Shown here in pieces: positions 24,723 to 33,521 of a stretch of DNA of 64,000 nucleotides (its first letter is position 1; each line of letters opens with the position of its first letter). Both the position numbers and the translations under genes were made by a program. The notes beneath the pieces were generated by a model. The model had not been told where the DNA came from. It did no database searches and saw only the letters and a program-made list of their open reading frames with translations. Origin of the DNA: JAHEJJ01 sp965212205 (GTDB taxonomy: Bacteria > Bacteroidota > Bacteroidia > Flavobacteriales > Flavobacteriaceae); contig CBDBUX010000011.1 in the NCBI GenBank assembly GCA_965212205.1, forward strand, positions 186,001 to 250,000. The letters are read 5' to 3'.

Positions 24723-27043
24723 AGATTTGGATTATAAGCTGAAATAATCTCTTCTCCAGCGTTTAAATGTTTACTATGGCCTGCAAGCTCAATTTCTATC
24801 TCTTTTTCATTTGAGGCATCGCTCTGAACTTTAATTTCATTTTTAGAGATCGAAACCTCTATGAGACATCCTTTAATGCTTAGTTTGAAATTAAGATCCT
24901 TCCATGATTCCGGTAAAGAAGGTTGAAAGCGCGCCCCATTCCTGGTCAACGTAAACCCGGCAAAACCCTCGATAATGATCAGCCAGACTCCACCTGCTGC
25001 GGCAGTGTGAATACCTCCGAGGAAAGAACCACCGCTCATTACTTTCTTACTGGCATTATAAAGGTCGATCGTAGAAGCCTCTATAAAATAACGATAGGCT
25101 TCGTCCTGGTGATTTGCTTTGCAGGCTACCAGGGCATGTACACTCGGACTTAAGGAAGAGCCATGTTCGGTACGCGGTTCGTAGTATTCATAGTTGGCCT
25201 GAAGTACCCGGGCAGGAAAATCATTGGGAAGTGCTAAAAGCTGGATTACATCAGCTTGTTTTAAAACCTGTGTGGCAACAGCGATACCATTGGGCCAACC
25301 CCAGTATTCTTCAGGATCTATCAGGCGTTTGCGAAGAGCATCAGGTCTTATATCCTCCAGATTAAAATATCCATCGAATTGTTCTATTAGATCAGTCTTC
25401 TCATCGGCTTGTGGCAAATAGAGTAAATCAGCAATTTCATTCCAGTTTTCGACAGACTGAGGTGTGATCCCGGTTTTGTCCATTAATCGCGATAAGGTTT
25501 CGGGTTCATTCAATTTAAGCTGCCCATAGATCCAGCTGGCTTTTTCCAATGAGAATTTGCTTAGGTAATTTGTATAAGCATTGTTGTCCACATTTTCATG
25601 GTATTCATCAGGCCCCAGTACTCTTATCAATTCATAGCGATTTTTATCTTTTTTGAAATGTACCCGGGAAACAAGGAACTGCGCTACTTCGAAAAGTACT
25701 TCGGCCCCGTATTTCAGAATGAAATCCCAGTCTTGAGTAGCCTCAAAATAAAGCCATATCCCATAGACCACATCGGGCGATATATGGATCTGCCAACAGT
25801 TGAAATGGTTGCGTATCGGCCTGCCGGTGAGAACGTCAGTGAAAAAATAATCGGGAAAGAGCTCATCTCCGGTCTTCCCGCTGGTCCAGGCATAGAAAGC
25901 TCCATAATATCCTAACTCCTTGGCCTTTCTCCTCGCACCATCGAGGGTGTCGTGCCGATAGGCCACTAGATTTTGCGCAATGTGGGGATGGGTATAAACG
26001 AACATGGGAAGATTAAATGTTTCCTGGTCCCAGAAAGCAGCCCCTTGGTACACCTGACAAGATAATCCCCGGGCACCAATTGGCAAATTAGCGTGGGTAG
26101 GAGTGGCGATATAAGCCTGATATACATTGAAACGTGCAATAACCTGGGCTTCTGTATTCTCCCCGATCCTGATATCGGAAATGTTCCAGAAATTGTCCCA
26201 ATGGCGAATATGTTCCGATTTTAAGGCCTGATAACCTTTATCAAGTCCCTCCTGTACCTCCTCAAGTGCTGTGTTAACCGGATCCTCCACCTGGTTTTCA
26301 TGAGTAATAGAGACCACCTTCTCCATGACAACCTCCTGGTTCTTTTCTAAATCGAATACATATTCCCTAAAACAAGACTTGTCTTCTTCAATGATCGAAA
26401 CTTCAATGGGATCGGGGGCTTTTAGCGTTACGCCTTCTGCCACTATGATCTTTGTATCAAGTTCACTGGTATGGAGTTCCACCAATAGGCACCCCTTTTC
26501 ATTCCGGGTGGCATACGATCGGAAATGTTCCCCATTGATACTCCATACTATTCCATCGATTCCCGTGCGTAGCATGTAGTGGCCATCGTCCCTGGCTGTA
26601 AAACTGTACCGCATTACCAGCAGGTGAGGATTATTCATGCTCGCAAATTTCTCAACTTCCAAAATGGTTGGGACGGAACCTTCGGCACTCCATAAAAACT
26701 TCCTTTGGTTGAGCCCGTGTTTCATATCGAGTGCCCGGTAATAATCTTCGATTTCACCGTCAAAGGCCGAGATCATATTGCTATTCGAAAAAAGCTGTGT
26801 GAACAAGCCATTGGGTACATTGCACAGCTCGCTCCAGCGACTCCCTTCTGCCTGATCCCAGGTATCGGTAACAATACAGGCCACAAACCTGTCGGTAGTC
26901 CACTCTTCAAACGTACCCCGATAACCCATATAGCCGTTACCGATCATAAAATTACTGCCTGTAGTGACCAGTTGATCCTGGTTAAACGAATTCTCAATGA
27001 TTTCCCACCCTGACCTAGTGCTGAGGTTATTTTTTAATTCCAT
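24719..27043 (-). CDS. GH65 glycoside phosphorylase (maltose/kojibiose phosphorylase type)
   Basis: The 774-residue cytosolic product has the GH65 architecture: N-terminal beta domain (GNGYMGYRGTFEEW near residues 36-49), linker, (alpha/alpha)6 catalytic domain with GARGLSCQVYQGAAFWDQET near residues 325-344, and C-terminal jelly roll. The general acid is the Glu of VLGPDEYHENVDNNAY (residue 480). GH65 enzymes phosphorolyse alpha-glucobioses to beta-glucose 1-phosphate plus glucose. No beta-phosphoglucomutase, which usually accompanies maltose phosphorylase, is visible nearby, so the exact disaccharide is open. It ends in a 4-base overlap with the DDAH-like gene. Confidence 0.93.
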   Translation of the reverse strand: MELKNNLSTRSGWEIIENSFNQDQLVTTGSNFMIGNGYMGYRGTFEEWTTDRFVACIVTDTWDQAEGSRWSELCNVPNGLFTQLFSNSNMISAFDGEIEDYYRALDMKHGLNQRKFLWSAEGSVPTILEVEKFASMNNPHLLVMRYSFTARDDGHYMLRTGIDGIVWSINGEHFRSYATRNEKGCLLVELHTSELDTKIIVAEGVTLKAPDPIEVSIIEEDKSCFREYVFDLEKNQEVVMEKVVSITHENQVEDPVNTALEEVQEGLDKGYQALKSEHIRHWDNFWNISDIRIGENTEAQVIARFNVYQAYIATPTHANLPIGARGLSCQVYQGAAFWDQETFNLPMFVYTHPHIAQNLVAYRHDTLDGARRKAKELGYYGAFYAWTSGKTGDELFPDYFFTDVLTGRPIRNHFNCWQIHISPDVVYGIWLYFEATQDWDFILKYGAEVLFEVAQFLVSRVHFKKDKNRYELIRVLGPDEYHENVDNNAYTNYLSKFSLEKASWIYGQLKLNEPETLSRLMDKTGITPQSVENWNEIADLLYLPQADEKTDLIEQFDGYFNLEDIRPDALRKRLIDPEEYWGWPNGIAVATQVLKQADVIQLLALPNDFPARVLQANYEYYEPRTEHGSSLSPSVHALVACKANHQDEAYRYFIEASTIDLYNASKKVMSGGSFLGGIHTAAAGGVWLIIIEGFAGFTLTRNGARFQPSLPESWKDLNFKLSIKGCLIEVSISKNEIKVQSDASNEKEIEIELAGHSKHLNAGEEIISAYNPNL

Positions 27044-27211
27044 TGAAACTAGCTTGAATTTAGAGGAGCAGGAGGGTTAAATAAAAAGGGAAACGGCATT
27101 TTATAATAAATGCAAAATAAGGATAATCCTACATTAACCAAAAATTTATTCTACGTCAATTCAGCAATCCTGCAGATGGGAATGGCAGTTGAGAGATACT
27201 GATGAAAGGAA

Positions 27212-27241
27212 GCCTGTTCGTTGGCAAAAAATACAACAGGC
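27212..27241 (-). terminator. Weak hairpin after the serine hydrolase gene
   Basis: GCCTGTT (27212-27218) and AACAGGC (27235-27241) form a 7-bp stem with a 16-base loop, 30 bases beyond the minus-strand stop at 27272. The downstream T content on the minus strand is low, so it may be only an RNA end-stabilising hairpin. Confidence 0.35.
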
Positions 27242-27271
27242 CCCCTTGTAACACGAAATGATATGTGATCT

Positions 27272-28417
27272 CTAGCCTGCTTCAGCAAAAAGGGTAAGGA
27301 GAAGTTCATTTTGAAGATTTTCGGCCTTTCTGCGTATAGGAGAGTCCATCATGGTATTGAAATTGGTAGCCACAAAAACAATCGCCCCGTATTCCGGAAG
27401 GTAGAGAAGCATACAACCTGCTCCGATTCCTCCACCATTATGACCAATACCATAGGTAACATCCAAATCATAATACGTTAGTCCAAGCCCATATCGTTTA
27501 TTACCATCTTTGTCGGTTACCCACTCCTGCATCATATTAAGGGTTTTTGATTTGAGCAACTTGCCTTCGGCCAAACCTTTTAGAAATCGTACAGCATCTT
27601 CCGTACTTGCCACCAGTCCGTCATCTCCCTTCATCGAGGCCACATTGGCCTTTTGCATTTCACTGACATTTACAGGAATCCCAGTGAGTAGGATATCCCA
27701 GTACGAATCTACCAGGTTCAGCTCACTCAGATAATTGTCTTTGGTAAGGTAGACCGTATTTTTAAGCTTTAGCTTGTCAATAATCACCTTGTCGATAAAG
27801 GCGACATGGTTACCCGTTATTTTGTCGGCAATAAGTGATAGTAACTCGTAATTGGTATTACAGTAAGCGTATTGAGTACCGGGTTCAAACTCCATAGGAA
27901 GATCCTCAACAAAGCGCAGCATTTCTTTAACCGACAGGACGGCTGTTGGGTTTTGGATTATTTTAGATACCAGGCGGGGCTCTGTGTTGTATTCGGGTAG
28001 TCCCGATGTATGATTCAGCAACATCTTCACAGTTACCTTATCTGCCCCCTCGATGGTACTTACCAGAGGGATATCCAAATAGTTACCGATAGTGGCATCG
28101 AGCTCTATCTTGCCCTGCTCATATAATTTCAGAATAGCCACTGCCATATATGTTTTGCTAACACTCTGTAAATAGTGCACATGTTGGGTAGATAGGGCGA
28201 CTTCCTCTTCTTTATTGGCAAATCCGGCAGCGTACGACCACATTCCTGTGGATTCAGAATAGACGCTCATGGCCAAGCCGGGAATTCCCATATCGAGGTA
28301 TTTTTCGAAAATCGCTTTTAACGCAACTTCTTTCTCTGCGGGAAAGGTCTCTTTCTGGGCGGTCGATGGGAGGCATAACACTAGATTAAATAGGATGATC
28401 GAAACTGTTTTTTTCAT
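27272..28417 (-). CDS. Secreted serine hydrolase of the beta-lactamase (class C/PBP-like) family
   Basis: The 381-residue product starts with a signal peptide (MKKTVSIILFNLVLCL, cut after STAQ near residue 21). The catalytic SxxK is SVSK at residues 85-88, the second motif is YCNTN near residue 186 (YxN), and the third lies in IGHNGGGIGAG near residues 330-340 in place of KTG. Such proteins act as esterases or D-amino peptidases in the periplasm; antibiotic resistance should not be assumed. A TTG at 28438 could extend it by seven residues, but that gives no proper signal peptide start, so the ATG at 28417 was chosen. Confidence 0.9.
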   Translation of the reverse strand: MKKTVSIILFNLVLCLPSTAQKETFPAEKEVALKAIFEKYLDMGIPGLAMSVYSESTGMWSYAAGFANKEEEVALSTQHVHYLQSVSKTYMAVAILKLYEQGKIELDATIGNYLDIPLVSTIEGADKVTVKMLLNHTSGLPEYNTEPRLVSKIIQNPTAVLSVKEMLRFVEDLPMEFEPGTQYAYCNTNYELLSLIADKITGNHVAFIDKVIIDKLKLKNTVYLTKDNYLSELNLVDSYWDILLTGIPVNVSEMQKANVASMKGDDGLVASTEDAVRFLKGLAEGKLLKSKTLNMMQEWVTDKDGNKRYGLGLTYYDLDVTYGIGHNGGGIGAGCMLLYLPEYGAIVFVATNFNTMMDSPIRRKAENLQNELLLTLFAEAG

Positions 28418-28530
28418 GATGATATGAATTTTGGACAAATATCATCACTTTCCTATTCCGGTCGGGGGTATTTACTTTAAAATATGCTGAGATGTATTAA
28501 TTTTTGGTGTGAACTGTAGGCAGATACACT

Positions 28531-29355
28531 TCATGCTTTTCCGACTGTCGTTCGAAACCACTTTTTAAATGCAGGAGCCGTAATCCTGCTGATGATAACA
28601 CTTTCAGGCAGTGCTTCCATAGGTAATAGCGAAGCCGTAAGTTTTCCATTGATACCACGGGTATATCCCGAAAGAAGAGTTCTGTGAACAATATATTTCC
28701 GGTTGAGCCTGAAAAACATTTCCGATGGGAGCTGTATTATTATCTTATTCAAGGACCTGTCCATCACATAGTTTTTTTGTTCTGTAGTCTTGAGAAATGT
28801 GGTTCCATCATCCACATAAAAAGCAGCGATTTTCTCAAATGGTATCGTTTCAATTCTTTTGCCTATCTGAACTTCATATCCTGTAGCGCGTAGTTGACGG
28901 TCATCTTCGCGAAGTCTCATGGTACGATTCCATTGATCATGAAAATAAAAACCGATATACACCCCATTTATCACAAGGATCCAAATAAAAAATATAAAAA
29001 GATTATAGGTATAGAACTTGGTGGGTAAAGGTTCGTCTGTATAAAGCTCATTTACAAATTCTGTAGCCAGAATTATAAAGCCTTGAGCAAAAACATTGGT
29101 CAACACAATTTGCCAACCTATTCGCTTAACCAGTGCCTTTTCATAGGGCATTTTTTTATCTAACCACAATATGGTTTTACGAATGATCCACCAGGCGATA
29201 AAGCCAGAGACGGTATCTATAGCATATGTAGCATAGGTATACCAATCCCATCGAACTCTCGAATATGTCAGGTGGTAGTTGATAGTGTTGATCACCGGGA
29301 TGAAGAACAGGAACAGCAGCCCGTCGTTATATTTATTCAAATATTTCTTGATCAT
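28531..29355 (-). CDS. Membrane-anchored LytTR-family DNA-binding regulator
   Basis: The 274-residue product has four hydrophobic segments in residues 10-150, then a LytTR DNA-binding domain from about residue 165: IPFEKIAAFYVDDGTTFLKT, DRSLNKIIIQLPSEMFFRLN and the conserved NRKYIVH. LytTR domains bind promoter DNA. Here the domain is fused to a membrane module and no histidine kinase gene is next to it, so it may sense a membrane signal by itself. Divergent from the CtlX-like gene; the regulated genes are unknown. Confidence 0.85.
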   Translation of the reverse strand: MIKKYLNKYNDGLLFLFFIPVINTINYHLTYSRVRWDWYTYATYAIDTVSGFIAWWIIRKTILWLDKKMPYEKALVKRIGWQIVLTNVFAQGFIILATEFVNELYTDEPLPTKFYTYNLFIFFIWILVINGVYIGFYFHDQWNRTMRLREDDRQLRATGYEVQIGKRIETIPFEKIAAFYVDDGTTFLKTTEQKNYVMDRSLNKIIIQLPSEMFFRLNRKYIVHRTLLSGYTRGINGKLTASLLPMEALPESVIISRITAPAFKKWFRTTVGKA

Positions 29356-29371
29356 CCAAATTATTTGATTT

Positions 29372-29403
29372 TAAAGATACCTCATGTGCTAATTTGTTAC
29401 AAA
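29372..29403 (-). promoter_or_regulatory. Candidate promoter of the LytTR gene
   Basis: On the minus strand TTTG (29403-29400), a 20-bp spacer and TATCTTTA (29379-29372, one mismatch to TANNTTTG), 16 bases before the start codon at 29355. Confidence 0.55.
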
Positions 29404-29441
29404 ATGAATTGGGAAATATGTAATTTTACAGGCCATTTCCA

Positions 29442-30392
29442 ATGGATATGAAGCAGCAGATCACCAATACAATTTTAATGATTCGCCCCGTAAACTTCAG
29501 AATGAATGAACAGACGGCGGTGAACAATTATTTTATGGAAGACACCGAACTCCGGGATTCGGATGTAAATTCAAGGGCACAACAAGAATTTGATGCTTTT
29601 GTAAGGGTGTTAGAAGGTATTGGAGTACATGTTATTGTGGTGGAGGACAATCCGGATTCGGATACGCCAGATTCGATATTCCCTAACAATTGGATCTCCT
29701 TTCACGCGTCTGGCGCCGTGGTCCTTTATCCTATGTTTGCCGTTAACAGGCGGAAAGAAAGGCGGGAAGATATTCTGGGCATTCTCGAAGAGAAAGGATA
29801 CCACATTAACCAGGTGATCGATTACAGTCCGGCTGAAAGGGATCAACTCTTCCTCGAAGGGACAGGCAGTGTGGTCATGGATCGGGTGAACCAAAAGGTT
29901 TATTGTGCGTTATCTGCCAGGGCACATGAAGCACTTATTCTTGAATTTTGCGAGGATTTTCACTGCACTCCCGTAATTTTTACGGCATATCAGACCCTGG
30001 AAGATGGAAGCAGATTGCCCATATATCATACCAACGTTATGATGTGTATTGCCGACCAATTTGCTGTAATATGCCTTGATGCGATAGATGATGCAGAAGA
30101 ACAACAGAATGTAGTGGAACACCTTCAGGCAGATGGAAAAGAGATCGTGGATATCACCGAAGCGCAAATGCATCATTTTGCAGGAAATATGCTCCAGGTA
30201 TCCGGAGATAATAATCAAAAATACCTGGTGATGAGTACTGCAGCCTATAATAGCCTCAGACCAGAGCAATTGGAAACGCTAAGGAAATACAATCCTGTGG
30301 TTCATAGTTCGCTAGACACAATTGAGCGATGCGGGGGTGGGAGTGCCCGTTGTATGATGGCCGAAGTCTTCTTACCGCGTTCGGGCGGGTAG
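29442..30392 (+). CDS. ctlX: CtlX-like citrulline hydrolase / amidinotransferase-family protein
   Basis: The 316-residue product is a pentein-fold enzyme resembling CtlX, which in Francisella turns citrulline into ornithine. Motifs are ILMIRPVNFRMNEQTAVNNY near residues 11-30, DSIFPNNWISFH near residues 77-88, the FLEGTGSVVMDRV segment, the histidine in PIYHTNVMMCIAD near residues 189-201 and the C-terminal cysteine in CGGGSARCMMAEVFLP near residues 294-309. It does not look like a co-operon with the LytTR gene, from which it diverges. Its stop lies 6 bases from the stop of the BCCT gene. The substrate is inferred from family. Confidence 0.85.
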   Translation: MDMKQQITNTILMIRPVNFRMNEQTAVNNYFMEDTELRDSDVNSRAQQEFDAFVRVLEGIGVHVIVVEDNPDSDTPDSIFPNNWISFHASGAVVLYPMFAVNRRKERREDILGILEEKGYHINQVIDYSPAERDQLFLEGTGSVVMDRVNQKVYCALSARAHEALILEFCEDFHCTPVIFTAYQTLEDGSRLPIYHTNVMMCIADQFAVICLDAIDDAEEQQNVVEHLQADGKEIVDITEAQMHHFAGNMLQVSGDNNQKYLVMSTAAYNSLRPEQLETLRKYNPVVHSSLDTIERCGGGSARCMMAEVFLPRSGG

Positions 30393-30398
30393 CCAGGA

Positions 30399-31859
30399 TT
30401 AACCTAGCTTTTTATTCTTACGAATCAAGGAGTTTACAAAGACTGGAATCATTACCAGCATAAATATGGCAAATGGGAGTGAAGTAATGATGAGCAATTT
30501 CTGGATGGCTATCAATACATCGATATCCTCCTTTGCATGCCCGAGAATGATCAGCGCTAAAGTGGCTAATAGCACGATGATAGACCACATGAGCCTATGA
30601 GAACGCCTTGGTGTTTTTTTACCCCTGTCGGTAAACATACTTAATACAAGTACCGCAGAATCAACAGAAGTAACCAAAAAACTGATCAACAGAATTATCG
30701 TGGTGAAATTCAACAAAGCGGCCATGGGATAGTGTTGAAAAAAAACAAAGATCGAAGAAAATACATCGTCAAACTCTCCCCGATAACTGCCCCAACTTTC
30801 AATCAATTGGAAAGCCGATGTGCCGAAAACCGAAAACCATAGAAAAGTCCCAAGAGAGGGTACTATCATTACCCCCAGGAGTAATTCCCTGATGGTTCTC
30901 CCTTTGGATATCCGTGCGATAAATATGCCGGTAAATGGAGCCCAGGCGATCCAGAATGCCCAGTAATAAAATGTCCAGTCTGTAAGGAAATCCAGCCCGG
31001 GATTGTAATTGCCATAGCCAATGCTCATCGGCACAAAATCGACAAGATAGGCAAAGGATGCTCTTAAAAATGCTCCAAATATCGCCACCATATCGCTGTT
31101 AAGAAAAACGGTGATCAATAGTGCAATCGTTAAAATTATATTGAATTTAGATAGCATCTTTATCCCTTTGTTTACGCCTCGCCAAACCGAAATAAATGCT
31201 AAAACAGATATTAAGAATGCCAGTCCAAGGGTTGTGCCTAAGCCAAATTCTGAATCACTCAGATGATTCAAGCCACCATTGATTTGTGTAGTACCCAGCC
31301 CTACAGCGGCGATAAGCCCAAAAACAGTGGTAAGGATGGTAATTATATCGATGCCCTCCCGCGCGATTTTGTTCGTAATATTATCTTCTATGGTATTGCT
31401 CACCCTCACTTTTTTATGTTTTACGAACAATGAATAACCCACGATCATGGCGAAGAGGCCATAGAATGCCCAGGGGGTAAACCCCCATTGATAAAAGGTA
31501 TATTCCAGAGCCAGGGTCTGAGCGTCTGTAGTGGAATTAAAAGGAGGATTTTGTTGCATAAATACGGGTTCCTGTACAGCTCTGAGCAGGATTCCGGCTC
31601 CCATCCCGGCACTGTAGAGCATAGAGATCCAGGCCCAGTTGCTGTGCTCTGGTAGCTCTGCGGGTTTTCCCAGGCGCACAGACCCCAGCGGAGAAAGTGC
31701 GAGTAGTACAAGTAAGAAAACAGAACCGAGGCCCAGATAGAGATAGAAATAACCGAAATAATTTCTGACCCATACCGAACAAGTCTCTATTAGCTCGTAA
31801 CTCTCATATGTAAAAAGGAATACGATTAGGGTGAAGATCAGCAGAAGACCCAGGGACAC
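30399..31859 (-). CDS. BCCT-family betaine/choline/carnitine-type transporter
   Basis: The 486-residue product has about twelve membrane segments and the BCCT signature TDWTFYYWAFWIAWAPFTGI near residues 292-311, whose tryptophans line the betaine site. The glycine-rich segment reads SAGMGAGILLRAVQEPVFM, with an arginine where related transporters have FWG. The only start near the family N terminus is GTG at 31859, which would begin directly in the first membrane segment; the frame stays open upstream for 19 codons without an ATG, so the true start is uncertain. Likely imports compatible solutes. Confidence 0.88.
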   Translation of the reverse strand: MSLGLLLIFTLIVFLFTYESYELIETCSVWVRNYFGYFYLYLGLGSVFLLVLLALSPLGSVRLGKPAELPEHSNWAWISMLYSAGMGAGILLRAVQEPVFMQQNPPFNSTTDAQTLALEYTFYQWGFTPWAFYGLFAMIVGYSLFVKHKKVRVSNTIEDNITNKIAREGIDIITILTTVFGLIAAVGLGTTQINGGLNHLSDSEFGLGTTLGLAFLISVLAFISVWRGVNKGIKMLSKFNIILTIALLITVFLNSDMVAIFGAFLRASFAYLVDFVPMSIGYGNYNPGLDFLTDWTFYYWAFWIAWAPFTGIFIARISKGRTIRELLLGVMIVPSLGTFLWFSVFGTSAFQLIESWGSYRGEFDDVFSSIFVFFQHYPMAALLNFTTIILLISFLVTSVDSAVLVLSMFTDRGKKTPRRSHRLMWSIIVLLATLALIILGHAKEDIDVLIAIQKLLIITSLPFAIFMLVMIPVFVNSLIRKNKKLG

Positions 31860-31921
31860 TGCTAAGAGTCTGTTATTTGAAAAAAAGTTTCCGATCGGTG
31901 CTGTTGGCTGTAAATTTCAGC

Positions 31922-31929
31922 TAAAGATA
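31922..31929 (-). promoter_or_regulatory. Candidate -7 element of the BCCT gene
   Basis: TATCTTTA on the minus strand, one mismatch to TANNTTTG, 62 bases before the GTG at 31859. It supports transcription starting between this gene and the upstream one. Confidence 0.35.
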
Positions 31930-31950
31930 CTGGATTTTAGCCCTGTTGCC

Positions 31951-33441
31951 CTATTTAGCACTTATAGTGAATTCACGTATAGCCTGATTGGGCTCCATGA
32001 TATTGTAGCCATTCCAGAATTCCGGATCGTAGCGCGACATATACGTCGCTTTTACCGTTTCATTTTCCTTGGCTGAGGTAAAGTCACTCATGGTGATCAC
32101 CTCAGAATCGTAGACCACCAGTTCAAATTTTTCGGTATTAATGTTGACCAAATCGATATTTAGCGATAATTCATTCTGTTTTCTACGACCCTTGACATTC
32201 TTGTTTTTTTCGATCACTTTCAGCGGTCGGTCCACTCCCATATAACGGCCTTCGACCCTGTTTATAAACCGCAAATCATAGACATCATTTTTATTCTTGG
32301 CAAAAATGGTAGTACCCTGGTAAGCGGTTTCCTCGTAATGAAAGCCCAATAGTTTTATTCTGCGAAGCGACTTCACATTCTGGTAGTCTACCCTCATTAC
32401 CGCAAAATCTTCAATGTTTACATAAATCGTTCCCCTGAAGTCTGCACCTCCTTTGGGTTCATAATCCAATACGTATACCCCTTGCTCATCGATTGCGGTA
32501 AACCCTTTTAATGAAAAGCGGTATTTGTTAGATTTTCTTATAAAATTTAATTTCGAATCTTCCTTAAAAAAAAGACCCGAATAAAGTTCATTTAACTGCC
32601 ACCTCTTATGAGAATGAAAGTCTTTATCATCAGGATCCTGTAATTCTTTTTCAAGTTCAGAGGCTTCATCGGATGATTCCAGGATGGAATCTACCTGAAC
32701 TTTAGTGCCAAACCAGCCAGATTTGATTTTGAGATATGAATCGGGCTTTACGTTGGCCTTGAAAATATCTTCCATCTTCTTCCCCAATGCCTCCATGGAG
32801 ACTTCGTTATCCTTGTCATAGAGCTCAGCGGCTTTTTCGATATTCAGTCTGCTGGAATCACGATTCATATACAGATCGCATAAGCTCTCGGTGTAGTACG
32901 CATTGCCCTTTGGCAAAACAGAGAGTACGCTATCTATAAAGGGCTTATTGAATTCTTCAATGGTCGATTCCTTAAAAGCGATATCAAATTTTCGCAGTCG
33001 GTCTAAACTCGATTTTCTAAAAAACAAACGTTGTTTGACAGGTTTCTGATCATAGTTTTGCGGAAGTCTCTCCTTTACTCTATCGATAATTTCTTCGGCA
33101 CTTAGCTCTTTATCAAAGAGATAGACCTCGCTGAGTTCGATAGGTTTGGGATCGATACTGATCAGGCTATCGATACTGTTTTCCACCGCCACTGCGGTTT
33201 TTTCATATCCCATTGAAGAGATATAGAGCGAATCCACAGACACCGATGGATCTAAATATAAACTAAACTCACCTTCATCGTTCGTGATTATACCCTTGTT
33301 TTCAGCATACTGAACCGTGGCATAGGGAATCCCTTCGCCCGTTTTGGCGTCGATGATCTTGGAACTAACCGATGTAGACTGTGCAGATACCATACCAGTG
33401 CCGATCCACAGAAACAATAATATATATGTTGTCCTTAACAT
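31951..33441 (-). CDS. Exported protein with N-terminal CarboxypepD_reg-like domain
   Basis: The 496-residue product has a signal peptide (LLFLWIGTGMVSAQ, cut near residue 21), a carboxypeptidase-regulatory-like beta domain (SSKIIDAKTGEGIPYATVQY near residues 26-45, then ITNDEGEFSLYLD), and a long C-terminal region rich in charged residues, without a recognised catalytic motif. Such proteins are common in the Bacteroidota envelope and their function is mostly unknown. GTG at 33465 would add eight residues before the signal peptide; the ATG at 33441 fits better. Confidence 0.8.
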   Translation of the reverse strand: MLRTTYILLFLWIGTGMVSAQSTSVSSKIIDAKTGEGIPYATVQYAENKGIITNDEGEFSLYLDPSVSVDSLYISSMGYEKTAVAVENSIDSLISIDPKPIELSEVYLFDKELSAEEIIDRVKERLPQNYDQKPVKQRLFFRKSSLDRLRKFDIAFKESTIEEFNKPFIDSVLSVLPKGNAYYTESLCDLYMNRDSSRLNIEKAAELYDKDNEVSMEALGKKMEDIFKANVKPDSYLKIKSGWFGTKVQVDSILESSDEASELEKELQDPDDKDFHSHKRWQLNELYSGLFFKEDSKLNFIRKSNKYRFSLKGFTAIDEQGVYVLDYEPKGGADFRGTIYVNIEDFAVMRVDYQNVKSLRRIKLLGFHYEETAYQGTTIFAKNKNDVYDLRFINRVEGRYMGVDRPLKVIEKNKNVKGRRKQNELSLNIDLVNINTEKFELVVYDSEVITMSDFTSAKENETVKATYMSRYDPEFWNGYNIMEPNQAIREFTISAK

Positions 33442-33521
33442 TATTTGTATAGCGTTAAAAGCCACTGTATAACTTAGAACGAATTACGGACAAAAACGTT
33501 ACCGCTCTTGCTAAAAAACTA

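Noticed and set aside
27272..28417. Serine hydrolase as a beta-lactamase resistance gene
   Set aside because: SxxK and YxN are present but the third motif is HNGG rather than KTG; the wide esterase/peptidase family is more likely.
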